In this document: positions 26,919-35,381 of the stretch, in pieces
How the letters are laid out: the number at the start of each line of letters is the position of its first letter
Numbering within the stretch: position 1 is the stretch's first letter
From: Chloroflexota bacterium
GTDB taxonomy: Bacteria; Chloroflexota; UBA11872; VXOZ01
Assembly (NCBI GenBank): GCA_958295775.1
Contig: CATQHC010000009.1
Coordinates: 744,001 to 808,000 of the forward strand
DNA: 64,000 bases
Direction of reading: 5' to 3'
Translations under genes and position numbers: made by a program
Notes under the pieces: generated by a model
Told to the model about the DNA's origin: nothing
Databases searched by the model: none
What the model saw: only the letters and a program-made list of their open reading frames with translations

Positions 26919-27977
26919 ATGTTTTTCCCCAACGCCGGCGTGGTGGTCGATCCCGTGCTCCTCGTGCTGCTGGGGCTAATTGTCGGCACCCTGGGCGGCT
27001 TCTTCGGCGTGGGCGGCGGGTTCCTGATTACCGGGGGACTGCTGGTATTCGGCGTGCCGCCCATCTTCGCGGTGGGCACCGGCCTCACCCTGGTTATGGG
27101 TTCCTCCATCATCAACATGCTGAAACACAAGGGCCTGGGCAACGTGGACTTCAGGCTGGGGCTGCTGATGGTCTGCGGCACCGTGCCCGGGGAGATCCTG
27201 GCGGAGCGACTGAACGTGGCCTTGCTGGAGGCGGGCATCATCGGCCCGGTGATCCGTTACGTCTACGTCATCTTCCTGGGTGTCCTGGGGTCGTTCATCG
27301 TCTACGACTACTTCAAGGTGCGCCGCCGCGCCGGAACAACCGGCGACGCGGTTTCCACCGCAAGCCTGGCGCGGATGGTGCAGTCGCTGCGCATACCGCC
27401 CCATGCCATCTGGCTGCCGGGGCGAGGAATCACACCAACACGCGTTTCGTTGCCTCTGTCGGAGATTCCGAGCATCTCCGTATTCGTGCCCTTTAGCGTC
27501 GGATTCGGTGTGGGCTTCATGGCCGGGCTGCTAGGAGCGGGCGGCGGCTTCATCCTGATGCCCCTTCTGGTCTACGTTGTGGGAGTGCCCACCATCATCG
27601 CCATCGGCACCGACCTGTTCCAGATAATCATCACCGGCTCGGTGGGCACCTTCATTTACGCCTTGGGCAACCACGTGGACTTGCTCATGGCCGTAATCAT
27701 GCTGACCGCCGCCTCGGCGGGAGCGCAGGTCGGGGCCACGGCAACCCGCTTCGTTGAGCCCGGTCGGATACGCGGGTTGTTCGGCGTGACAGTGCTCAGC
27801 GGCGGCGTGGCCGTGGCGCTGAAGGAGCTGTCCGAGAGCGTGAGCCACCTGCACTTCCTGGACACGGCGGCATCGGTGCTGCTGCTGGGCGTATCCGGGG
27901 CTATCTGTCTTGTGATTGCCGGGTTGTTGCTACGGGGGATCCGAAAGAAGCCGGCTCCTGATGAGGTGAGCGCCTGA
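26919..27977 (+). CDS. Sulfite exporter TauE/SafE family protein
   Basis: A 352-residue membrane permease with the two-fold internal repeat of the family: G-T-L-G-G-F-F-G-V-G-G-G-F near the start and A-G-L-L-G-A-G-G-G-F in the second half. Members export sulfite, sulfoacetate or similar anions. The frame is open upstream to 26541, but ATG 26919 directly after the small membrane protein's stop with a GAGGG site is the clear start. The gene looks noticeably more C/G-biased at third positions than its neighbours, a possible sign of transfer. Confidence 0.88.
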   Translation: MFFPNAGVVVDPVLLVLLGLIVGTLGGFFGVGGGFLITGGLLVFGVPPIFAVGTGLTLVMGSSIINMLKHKGLGNVDFRLGLLMVCGTVPGEILAERLNVALLEAGIIGPVIRYVYVIFLGVLGSFIVYDYFKVRRRAGTTGDAVSTASLARMVQSLRIPPHAIWLPGRGITPTRVSLPLSEIPSISVFVPFSVGFGVGFMAGLLGAGGGFILMPLLVYVVGVPTIIAIGTDLFQIIITGSVGTFIYALGNHVDLLMAVIMLTAASAGAQVGATATRFVEPGRIRGLFGVTVLSGGVAVALKELSESVSHLHFLDTAASVLLLGVSGAICLVIAGLLLRGIRKKPAPDEVSA

Positions 27978-28299
27978 CGCGACAGAACGCCGACTGCACC
28001 TCCTTTTATGGGGCAAGGGCTCGTCGCGTGCTATCCGCCATGAACCTCTCGGCCCGGACGGGCAGTCCGTTCCGACTGAAAACGTTGCGCCGCCACCCCA
28101 CCGCCTCACGCGGAGTCGTGCCCAGCCTCACCCTCACCACCGATTTCGTTACAAGAGCCATGCACAGCCGCGCGCACGTCGTGCAGCGGTAAGGAGTGCT
28201 ATACTAGCAAGGCAGTGTGTTTCCCTTCTTGCGCTCCCTGGTAGATACGCACTCGCCAAGAGAACAAATCCGTTAGTCACCGTCTTTTTCCGCTGCCGC
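27978..28299. other. Intergenic stretch, no feature seen
   Basis: 322 bases between the TauE gene and the solute-binding protein gene. I see no tRNA, palindrome or strong promoter. Confidence 0.5.
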
Positions 28300-29349
28300 G
28301 TGATCTCTGTCAGAGCCCTCGTACTTTTCGTCTCGCTGCTAAGCCTAACCGCGTGCGGGGTGGGCGTTCGCAGTGTTGAACGTGCGCCTGTAGACCGGAC
28401 CCAGGCCTGCACGGAACCGGGTCACGTCCTCAATGTAGGCTTCTACGCCTACTTTGCGCCCGTCAGTTACAGCGCCGATGAAGATCCGAATGCCGCAGGT
28501 TTCAACTCGCATCGCGGCTATGAAGCCGACCTGCTCAGCGCGTTGGAAGCCATGGAAGGCGCTGGTATGACCTTTTCTCGCCGGGGCATCGCGCAGTGGG
28601 ACGGTATTTGGTTGCGGTCTGCCGGGCCGGAGTACGACATCATTGGCGGCGGCATCACGATACTGGAATCGCGCACCCGCGACGCGGCGGGCAATCAGGC
28701 GGTTGTCTTTACCGATGGGCACATCACGTTTCGCCAGTCGCTGCTGGTGCGCGCTCCGGACGCGGCGCGCCTTGCCAGCCACGCCGCCCTGACGAATGAC
28801 GTGCGCGTGGGCGCGCTGGCCGGCACTACGGGTGAATTCCGTCTGCTGGAGTTGACGGGTCTCGTGAACGCAAACGGCGTGCTGGTTGCCGGTGTACGCG
28901 TGGAAACCGCGCGAGGCACCGTAGTCGCGGACGGCAGCCCAGACTACCGCATCACGCCTGCGGAATCGACGGAAAATCTAGCCGGCAGGCGGCACCTCTA
29001 CCCGCCGGATGAGAGTATGCCGCAGGTGGTCTACCTCGGGGATGAATTGGGCGAGGTTGAGCTTATTGCGGCCCTCCGCGCGGGTGAGATCGACGCCTTG
29101 GCCCGGGGCGAGATCGGCAACCGCGACGCCGTGCACACTGCCGACGGCGTCCTGGCGGTTACGGCCCTCGATGAGGCCGTAGAACTCGGCGGTTTTGCGC
29201 TTGCCGTGGAGGATGCCTCGCTGGCCGCCTGCATCGATGAAAAGATCAACTGGCTGACAAATAACCGGCGCATCGGCTATGCGGAATGGGTGAGCAATCC
29301 GCAGGTTTTCATGCGTCGCGCTGAGCTGTGGAATGACGGCACACGCTGA
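28300..29349 (+). CDS. Extracellular solute-binding lipoprotein, family 3-like
   Basis: A 349-residue protein with a short lipoprotein signal (lipobox L-T-A-C near residue 19). After it, the sequence L-N-V-G-F-Y-A-Y-F-A-P-V-S-Y and Y-E-A-D-L-L-S-A-L match the N-terminal lobe of family 3 substrate-binding proteins (polar amino acid or dicarboxylate ligands), and the end D-E-K-I-N-W-L-T-N matches the C-terminal part. The start appears to be GTG at 28300 with no strong ribosome site. No permease or ATPase genes are adjacent. Confidence 0.75.
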   Translation: MISVRALVLFVSLLSLTACGVGVRSVERAPVDRTQACTEPGHVLNVGFYAYFAPVSYSADEDPNAAGFNSHRGYEADLLSALEAMEGAGMTFSRRGIAQWDGIWLRSAGPEYDIIGGGITILESRTRDAAGNQAVVFTDGHITFRQSLLVRAPDAARLASHAALTNDVRVGALAGTTGEFRLLELTGLVNANGVLVAGVRVETARGTVVADGSPDYRITPAESTENLAGRRHLYPPDESMPQVVYLGDELGEVELIAALRAGEIDALARGEIGNRDAVHTADGVLAVTALDEAVELGGFALAVEDASLAACIDEKINWLTNNRRIGYAEWVSNPQVFMRRAELWNDGTR

Positions 29350-29423
29350 GCCGGTCTGTGCGTGCGCAGCGCGCGCATCTAAGGTGGGTTATCGCTTTGA
29401 ACTTAGGAGAAGGAGACTAATCC

Positions 29424-30485
29424 ATGTCCGCTGAAGCTGGCAATGTCCGCGTCCCGGCCACAGTAATGGAAGAGTTCGATACGGAGGCGTTCTGCAAAGT
29501 CGGCATGCTGCCGGGGGAAGCGTCTCTCGTGGCGCAGTCCTTGGTGCACGCCGATCTCACTGGCGTCTTCACCCACGGCAGCAACTTTCTGCCGCTCTAC
29601 ACCAACTGGATTCAGGTGGGGTCGATTGACCCGACGGCAACGCCGGAAGTGGTCTCGGACAACGGCGCTATGGCCGTCATCAGCGCGCGCAACGCCATGG
29701 GGCAAGTGGCGGGCGTGCAGGCCATGGACCTGGCAATCGCGAAAGCCAAGGAGTTTGGTATTGGCGCGGTGGGCGTGCGCGAGAGCAACCACTTTGGCGC
29801 GGCGGCCTACTACACCATGCGCGCCATCGACCACGACGCCATCGGCTTTTGTTCAACGAACGGCATCCAGGTCATGGCGCCCTACGGCGGCGTTACGCCC
29901 AGCTTGAGCAACACGCCGATCGCTTACGCTATTCCCGCAGAAGAAGAACGTCCGCTTATGCTCGACATGGCGGTGAGCGTGGTCGCGGCGGGCAAGGTGG
30001 CGCTGGCAAAGCGCAAGGGCGAGTCTATTCCGCGCGACTGGGCCCTGACCGACGAAGGCATACCCACGGACGACCCCAGCATCGCCACGCTCATGGCGCC
30101 GGTGGGCGGACCCAAAGGCTACGGCTTGGCGGTAGTGCTCGACGCACTCTGCGGTGTGCTCACGGGCGCGTTGTTCGGGCAGGACGTGCGCCGGGGCGGC
30201 ATTCCCAACACGCCGCAGGCCATGGGCCAGCTCTTCATGGCGCTGGACATCGGCCACATGCTGCCGGTGGACGAATTCAAGCAGCGCATGGACGTGCAAA
30301 TCCGCCAGATGCGCAACTCCGATAGAGCCAAAGGGATCGAACGGATCTACCTGCCCGGCGAGATCGAGTTGGAGCGCAAAGAGAACTTCCTGCGCGACGG
30401 CATCGCTTTCGCGACCCAAATCGTGGAGGACCTCGATAGCATGGCGGAGACATTGGGCATCCCAACGCTCTCGGGTCGGCTCTAA
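29424..30485 (+). CDS. Ldh-family (malate/L-lactate dehydrogenase-type) oxidoreductase
   Basis: A 353-residue NAD(P)-dependent 2-hydroxyacid dehydrogenase of the LDH2/MDH2 fold. Markers: H-A-D-L-T-G-V-F-T-H-G-S near residue 47, V-G-V-R-E-S-N-H-F-G-A, the catalytic-histidine segment, and P-M-L-D-M-A-V-S-V-V-A-A-G-K. Very good ribosome site (AGGAG) before ATG. Substrate could be malate, lactate, ureidoglycolate or a sugar-derived acid. It converges on the restriction endonuclease gene. Confidence 0.9.
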   Translation: MSAEAGNVRVPATVMEEFDTEAFCKVGMLPGEASLVAQSLVHADLTGVFTHGSNFLPLYTNWIQVGSIDPTATPEVVSDNGAMAVISARNAMGQVAGVQAMDLAIAKAKEFGIGAVGVRESNHFGAAAYYTMRAIDHDAIGFCSTNGIQVMAPYGGVTPSLSNTPIAYAIPAEEERPLMLDMAVSVVAAGKVALAKRKGESIPRDWALTDEGIPTDDPSIATLMAPVGGPKGYGLAVVLDALCGVLTGALFGQDVRRGGIPNTPQAMGQLFMALDIGHMLPVDEFKQRMDVQIRQMRNSDRAKGIERIYLPGEIELERKENFLRDGIAFATQIVEDLDSMAETLGIPTLSGRL

Positions 30486-30535
30486 TTATCTGGTCGGTGG
30501 ACTGCAGAGCTCTGGTGATTCACGCCAGGATCCCG

Positions 30536-31492
30536 CTAGGCTACGACCGAGTCGGTAATTCGTACTGTATAGTGAAAAACCTCATTGAGGAAGCGAGTCC
30601 AAGGCTGGCCATCGTGCGCCAGTTCATCAAGCAAGAATACCTTCACGACGCCCATAGCATTCAGCCTTGATCTCATTTCCTCAGTTACTACCCCTACAAC
30701 TAGGAAGTTGACGCAGTTTGGTGGCGTTGCTTCGAAACTCTTCTGCATAGCACCCAGACGTTCCAGTGCCCCTGCAGGATCCTTGCCACCCTTAATCTCT
30801 ATCGTTGCGACATCATCACTCTGTCTCTCAGTCAAATGTCGGAACAGTACGTCGGGCTCCGAACCGAAACGCATCCAGTAGCCACGTGGTAGGTCGAATT
30901 GTGTCCCAGAATCATCTTCTTTCAGAATCAGCCCTTCACTCTTGAGCCAGTTCTTAATCCTGGTTTTCACCAGGTTCTCAGCATCCTGACCGATGATATT
31001 GCGAAACGTCCCATCTAGCCCAATGCCCATATTGGCGATTATGTTCCTATAACCGTTCTCCAATGTCCAATTGGTCGTGCCTTCGATGATCGAGGAGATA
31101 ACTGCGTTATAGAGCCGAGCTACTTTCAGGCTTTGTAGTTCGCCAATAGGCGACTTGCGCGTCCCGTCTTCCCAGGAAGTCACGGGTACAGCGATATCTG
31201 CTACTCGCTTTTGTGGCAATAGCGCTATACCACGGTAATATTGGGATGCTTGCGGGTGCTCTTGGAGAAGTCTAGGATGGGCAAAGACCAGCTTGGGCTC
31301 AATTCTTGAACCAACGATGAGCTTCCAGGCTTGCTCACTAATCATTAGTTCATCTAACGGAGAGAATACTAACCTTGCGGAAAAGCTCTCCACGAGCTTT
31401 CTCAGTGCCTGATCTGTCCGATGCCGAATTCTCTCCGACATCAGGGTTGATCTAATGAGTGCATCCTCGAGACTTGTCACTCGCGCACCCAC
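30536..31492 (-). CDS. Type II restriction endonuclease, XcyI-like
   Basis: A 318-residue protein translated from GTG 31492, overlapping the methyltransferase stop by 16 bases. A PD-(D/E)XK core is seen as E-P-D-V-L-F ... A-T-I-E-I-K-G-G-K-D-P, with the Asp and the E-x-K in the expected spacing. The C-terminal R-S-R-L-N-A-M-G-V-V-K-V-F-L-L-D-E-L is like the XcyI (CCCGGG-cutting) family as I remember it, but the specificity is uncertain. The pair is AT-richer than its surroundings, as expected for an acquired restriction-modification system. Confidence 0.65.
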   Translation of the reverse strand: MGARVTSLEDALIRSTLMSERIRHRTDQALRKLVESFSARLVFSPLDELMISEQAWKLIVGSRIEPKLVFAHPRLLQEHPQASQYYRGIALLPQKRVADIAVPVTSWEDGTRKSPIGELQSLKVARLYNAVISSIIEGTTNWTLENGYRNIIANMGIGLDGTFRNIIGQDAENLVKTRIKNWLKSEGLILKEDDSGTQFDLPRGYWMRFGSEPDVLFRHLTERQSDDVATIEIKGGKDPAGALERLGAMQKSFEATPPNCVNFLVVGVVTEEMRSRLNAMGVVKVFLLDELAHDGQPWTRFLNEVFHYTVRITDSVVA

Positions 31493-32868
31493 CTATAGAC
31501 GCACTTTCTAATTTCACGCCTACCAAACCTACCCATCTGCTGGCTTGAGTTTCCTTTGCCACGGGGCAGCATCCAAATATTCTCGCAATTGAACCCCGAT
31601 TGCTCCGCAAAGTCGGACAGAATTAGGTCTACGGGCACTTCCTCGCCATGATATTGGACATTGTCGTTCACCATAATCACAGTTCCGCCGGGGCGGATTA
31701 GTCGACCTAACTCCGCGACAACTATCGCCATCTCCTGAAAATATCCCTCCAGTAACCTGATTACATGTCTGTTGCTTAGTTCTCCAACATGCTTGTTGAG
31801 AATAGCGAGCACTTCGTGGATAGCTGCCTGATTCTGATACATTCCAATCGCATTGTTCAACAGGCCTGGTTCCCTCTTGTATACTTGGCGAAGCCACAAG
31901 AGTTTTGTCTTGTTTTCCACTGTCGCGGACAGCATCTGCTGTCTGAGATCTGCGAATCTCGCTTGGTCGAACCCAAGCCATGCGAGTTCTAGTGCGTAAG
32001 TGCGAGTGTAGTCGTACCTGTTGGCGTAGGGAGGCGACGTTATTGCCATGTCAAAGCTCGCATTATTCAGCTCTTGCATCGAATCTAGGCACGATCCGAC
32101 AACCAAGTCAGGACTAATCCCTCCATACTCTCGCTTGAGTACTTCAATGTCTTGGGTCATTTCAAATAGCCGCGCTCCCAGTGCGTGCTCAAACGGAGGA
32201 ATTGGCCCTTTGTTCATCCTTGCCCTAAGCGCTCTACCAGATCGATAGTCCCACCTTAGGTATTGACCATCTTTTCGCGTATAGCTGACATCTTCCAGTA
32301 CCGTCATACATGCCACGTTCAATAGGGCTCGAAGTGCATAATCGCCGACTGTAGAATTGAACTGTCGAGCTTTGGCAATAGCTAGCTCAGTCTCTTCCGA
32401 AAAAGCTGCTCTAGTTATGTCGACATGTGAAAATGTGAATTCCGCCGGGGCATGCACATTGGAAGACAATCTGCCAAGTAAGTCGCCACTCACAGCTTCG
32501 AACGCTGACTTCGATACACCGTTGGCAGCATGGGTAATCGCTTTGCCTACTAAAACGCCAACAGGCATTATTTCAATGCCTGTCGCCTGAATCCCCTTGC
32601 TCCCAGCAATTAAGGGAGTGGTACCGATGCCGGCAAATGGATCGAGTACCGCTCTTGGTCTATGTTCCTCAATTAGTCGCTCGACAAGTCCGCGCGAGAA
32701 TCCCTCTTTGTACTTCATCCAACGAAGACCAGGAACTCTCCGATTACCTTGATAGGAGACTGCCTTACGGGTAAGCTCGGTGTTTACCGTAATGCGGTTG
32801 CTAAAGCGTTCGTGAAGAGCATGACGCCCTTGAACGCTGCCTCCATTAGGAGACGTTACCGGTTCCAT
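31477..32868 (-). CDS. DNA methyltransferase of the type II restriction-modification pair
   Basis: A 463-residue amino-methyltransferase (N4-cytosine or N6-adenine). AdoMet motif D-P-F-A-G-I-G-T-T lies near residue 75 and the catalytic T-S-P-P-Y near residue 280, so the AdoMet site precedes the catalytic site. R-P-G-G-T-V-I-M-V-N-D follows. The S-P-P-Y form is typical of m4C enzymes. ATG with GGAG nine bases before. It overlaps the nuclease gene, which protects against loss of the methyltransferase alone. No controller (C-protein) gene is visible upstream. Confidence 0.88.
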   Translation of the reverse strand: MEPVTSPNGGSVQGRHALHERFSNRITVNTELTRKAVSYQGNRRVPGLRWMKYKEGFSRGLVERLIEEHRPRAVLDPFAGIGTTPLIAGSKGIQATGIEIMPVGVLVGKAITHAANGVSKSAFEAVSGDLLGRLSSNVHAPAEFTFSHVDITRAAFSEETELAIAKARQFNSTVGDYALRALLNVACMTVLEDVSYTRKDGQYLRWDYRSGRALRARMNKGPIPPFEHALGARLFEMTQDIEVLKREYGGISPDLVVGSCLDSMQELNNASFDMAITSPPYANRYDYTRTYALELAWLGFDQARFADLRQQMLSATVENKTKLLWLRQVYKREPGLLNNAIGMYQNQAAIHEVLAILNKHVGELSNRHVIRLLEGYFQEMAIVVAELGRLIRPGGTVIMVNDNVQYHGEEVPVDLILSDFAEQSGFNCENIWMLPRGKGNSSQQMGRFGRREIRKCVYRWVRE

Positions 32869-33423
32869 GGATATAGTCTCCTATCTGTGCTGAAGACATG
32901 GCGGCCAGCTATCAGATGTTGCCTGCTTGGGTGCGTGTCCAACTATCTCAACTATCGGAAGCAATGCCTCAAGTTCTTTGCATCAGGCCCCATGGTAAAC
33001 TGGAATCGACTTCTTAACTATTAGATTTCTCTTTTGAGGAACTAGTGCCAATCTGGTCAGCTTTATGATAGTTAGGCTCTTCGAACCCGGTCAAGCCTGC
33101 AACTTCACTCAAGGTTTCTCGGTTCAGGTTTGGTCCATATTTGGGCCCAACTTGATTAGTCGATCGCAGGCATTTGGCAACCCTACTCATCGGTCTACAG
33201 TCTGAAATCCATTAGAGGGGTGAATTCCTGCCTTAAAGCGTAGCTTCTGGGTCACAGTGATGGTGTAACCCAGAAGCTACCTCGAAAAAGCGTGCAACTC
33301 TTAGAGTAGGGACCTCTCAGTGGTGAGCAGTCGCTCAAGCGCGCACGCCTCTTCTACAAGTGTGAGGGCGTCGCCTTGCCGGTAGCCAGAGGCGCCGGCG
33401 TTTGAAGTTAGCGTGCTACCATG
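32869..33423. other. Gene-free stretch with a 13-bp hairpin at 33240-33280
   Basis: The 555 bases upstream of the methyltransferase hold no convincing ORF. The most visible feature is a perfect inverted repeat, GTAGCTTCTGGGT at 33240-33252 and its complement at 33268-33280, with a 15-base loop. No T-run follows on either strand. The region is AT-richer, like the restriction genes, so it may be part of the acquired DNA. Confidence 0.5.
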
Positions 33424-35046
33424 CTAATTCTGCCCGTCGCTAATGCCGCTGATGCGCGAACTAATGGTGTGCCAGCCGGAAGCGCCATTGGGCGCGGGGG
33501 CAAGCTCGGTCTCATCCTGCAATTCGCCGGTACCATCGGTGGCGCGCACCCGAATTGTATAGCCAGCCGAAACCGGCGGTTCCCACGTGGTCTTCCACTG
33601 CACCCACGAGAGCAGGCTGAGCACCTTGCCAAGCTCCGCTTCTTTCCACTCGCCCTCGTCGATGCGGACTTCCACCTTGCTAATGCCGCGGTTGCCGGCA
33701 AAGGCGATGCCGCCGATTAACACTTCTCGATCCACTTTGGCGCTTACTGTTGCGCCGTTACGCGGCGCATCGATGCGAGACATTGTCTTGTAAATGGCTT
33801 CATCGCTCCAGCCCCGCTGCTGCCAGAAGCCCTTGAAGTCGTGGTCCACCGGCTCGATCCGCGTCAGCCACTTCACGTTTTTCATGCCGTAGATGTTGGG
33901 CACAATCAAGCGCGCCGGAAAACCGTGGTTGTTCGGCAGTATCGCGCCGTTCATGCGGAATGCCAGAAGTACTTGCGGGTCCTGCGCCTTCTCCAGCGGG
34001 ATGCTCTCCTGGTAGCCGTCTGCCGCGTGTAAGACGATGTCCTTCACGCCCGGCTGAATGCCCGCTTGGAGCAGCAGATTCCATAACGGCACGCCTTCCC
34101 ACAGCGCACAGCCGATGAGGTCGCCGCCAACCGCGTTGCTGATGCACTGCAAAGTCGCGTATTGCTGCTGGGTGGGCATGGCCGTCAGCGCATCGTAATC
34201 CAGGACCATCTTGTTGTCCACCATGCCGGTGATGGTAAGACTCCAGTCATTCACATCCACGGTGGGATCGATAGTGTTCTTGGAGATTACGTAGAACTCG
34301 TCGTTGGGCGTGACCAATGGCTCCAGCCCCTCAAAGCCTTGCTGGAATATGGGGAGCGATTCGCCGCTGGCGGAGAGGGTAGTTTCTTTCGCCGGTTCGT
34401 TGAAAATGGCCTGCGCCTGCGCAGCAAACGAGCGCTTGAGCGCGTAGGCGCCGCCCAAAGCCAGCCCGGAAGCAGCCAACGGCGCCAGCGACCGGCGGGA
34501 CAACACACTCTCAGAGGCCGTGTCGCTCATCTCCACGACGAAAGGCTGCCGGACGTATGCAAGCACAAACCCAAATGCCAAATAGGCAATGATGTCGATG
34601 GCTACGGCAGCAATGACCGGTGAGGGTGCATCCAGGCCGAAGAAGCCGCGTTCCGCAAACGGCGAAATCGTCACTCCGTGGATCAGCCACAGCAACCCGC
34701 CGTAGCCAAGGCCGTACAGCAGCGCCGTTGGCGTCCCGCCGCTGCTGTTTTCGACCGCGCCAAGTAGCTTCAGCAGACGGCCGTAGAGCAGCCCCAATAG
34801 GCCGCCAGCGCCGACAATTCCTAAGAGTATTGCGTAGAAGTTCAGGGTCTTCGCCAAGGAGCCGAAGAGCTGAATCACCGCCTCGAATAGGGCAGGCGGA
34901 ATAAAGTTAAGAATGCCCTCAATCACCGCCTCCGGCAAAGCGGGAATCTGCCAGATGAAGCGCGCCACAAAGTAGATTGCGAGAAATGCCACAGCGGCAA
35001 TTGCGCCGGACAAGAATTCTCTGCGCCAAGGTACCGTCGACTGCAT
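33424..35046 (-). CDS. Membrane-anchored sulfite-oxidase-type molybdoenzyme
   Basis: About 540 residues. The first ~190 residues carry four to five hydrophobic segments; then follows an oxidoreductase molybdopterin-binding domain. The molybdenum-coordinating cysteine is in T-L-Q-C-I-S-N-A-V-G-G; P-A-R-L-I-V-P-N-I-Y-G-M-K-N-V-K-W is the family signature; the C-terminal part is the Mo-co dimerisation domain (K-V-E-V-R-I-D-E-G-E-W). It may oxidise sulfite or reduce an oxide at the outer membrane face. The frame opens at 35094; ATG 35046 with AGGAG is preferred. The 23-bp repeats at 35081 lie directly upstream. Confidence 0.85.
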   Translation of the reverse strand: MQSTVPWRREFLSGAIAAVAFLAIYFVARFIWQIPALPEAVIEGILNFIPPALFEAVIQLFGSLAKTLNFYAILLGIVGAGGLLGLLYGRLLKLLGAVENSSGGTPTALLYGLGYGGLLWLIHGVTISPFAERGFFGLDAPSPVIAAVAIDIIAYLAFGFVLAYVRQPFVVEMSDTASESVLSRRSLAPLAASGLALGGAYALKRSFAAQAQAIFNEPAKETTLSASGESLPIFQQGFEGLEPLVTPNDEFYVISKNTIDPTVDVNDWSLTITGMVDNKMVLDYDALTAMPTQQQYATLQCISNAVGGDLIGCALWEGVPLWNLLLQAGIQPGVKDIVLHAADGYQESIPLEKAQDPQVLLAFRMNGAILPNNHGFPARLIVPNIYGMKNVKWLTRIEPVDHDFKGFWQQRGWSDEAIYKTMSRIDAPRNGATVSAKVDREVLIGGIAFAGNRGISKVEVRIDEGEWKEAELGKVLSLLSWVQWKTTWEPPVSAGYTIRVRATDGTGELQDETELAPAPNGASGWHTISSRISGISDGQN

Positions 35047-35080
35047 GTACGTCCTCTCCTCACTTCTTTCATTCGGATGC

Positions 35081-35164
35081 GTTGACATTATCAACTGCTT
35101 TGAGTTGACTTTTTCAACTTCTACGAGTTGACTTCATCAGCTGCTGCGAGTTGACTTCATCGTA
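35081..35164. promoter_or_regulatory. Four 23-bp tandem operator-like repeats
   Basis: GTTGA-N5-TCAAC begins at 35081, 35104, 35127 and 35150, spaced exactly 23 bases. Copies 1 and 2 have perfect inverted arms; copy 3 has one mismatch; copy 4 keeps only the left arm. Spacing of 23 bp is about two helical turns, so bound dimers would sit on nearly one face. They start 35 bases upstream of the molybdoenzyme ATG and are about 220 bases before the divergent solute-binding gene, so either or both could be controlled. No transcription-factor gene is near. Confidence 0.6.
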
Positions 35165-35381
35165 ACATAGCGTTATTGAGCGTACACAGCCACCAGTTAA
35201 GAACTTCATAAGAAAAGAACTCTAGGAACGCGGCCGTCGGGTGGCAAATCTGCGGCAAACAGCGTAGACTTGTTAGGAATAGTTAGGGTATGCTATTCGC
35301 TTAAGTTGTTATCGCCATTTGTAACGCTTGCAAGGTATGCACTACGCTTGAAAATTCCTGCAGGACGGAGGGACGCTCCTC

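Noticed and set aside
33070-33100. tRNA-like TTCGAACC stretch
   Set aside because: No acceptor, D-arm or anticodon stem could be matched around it.
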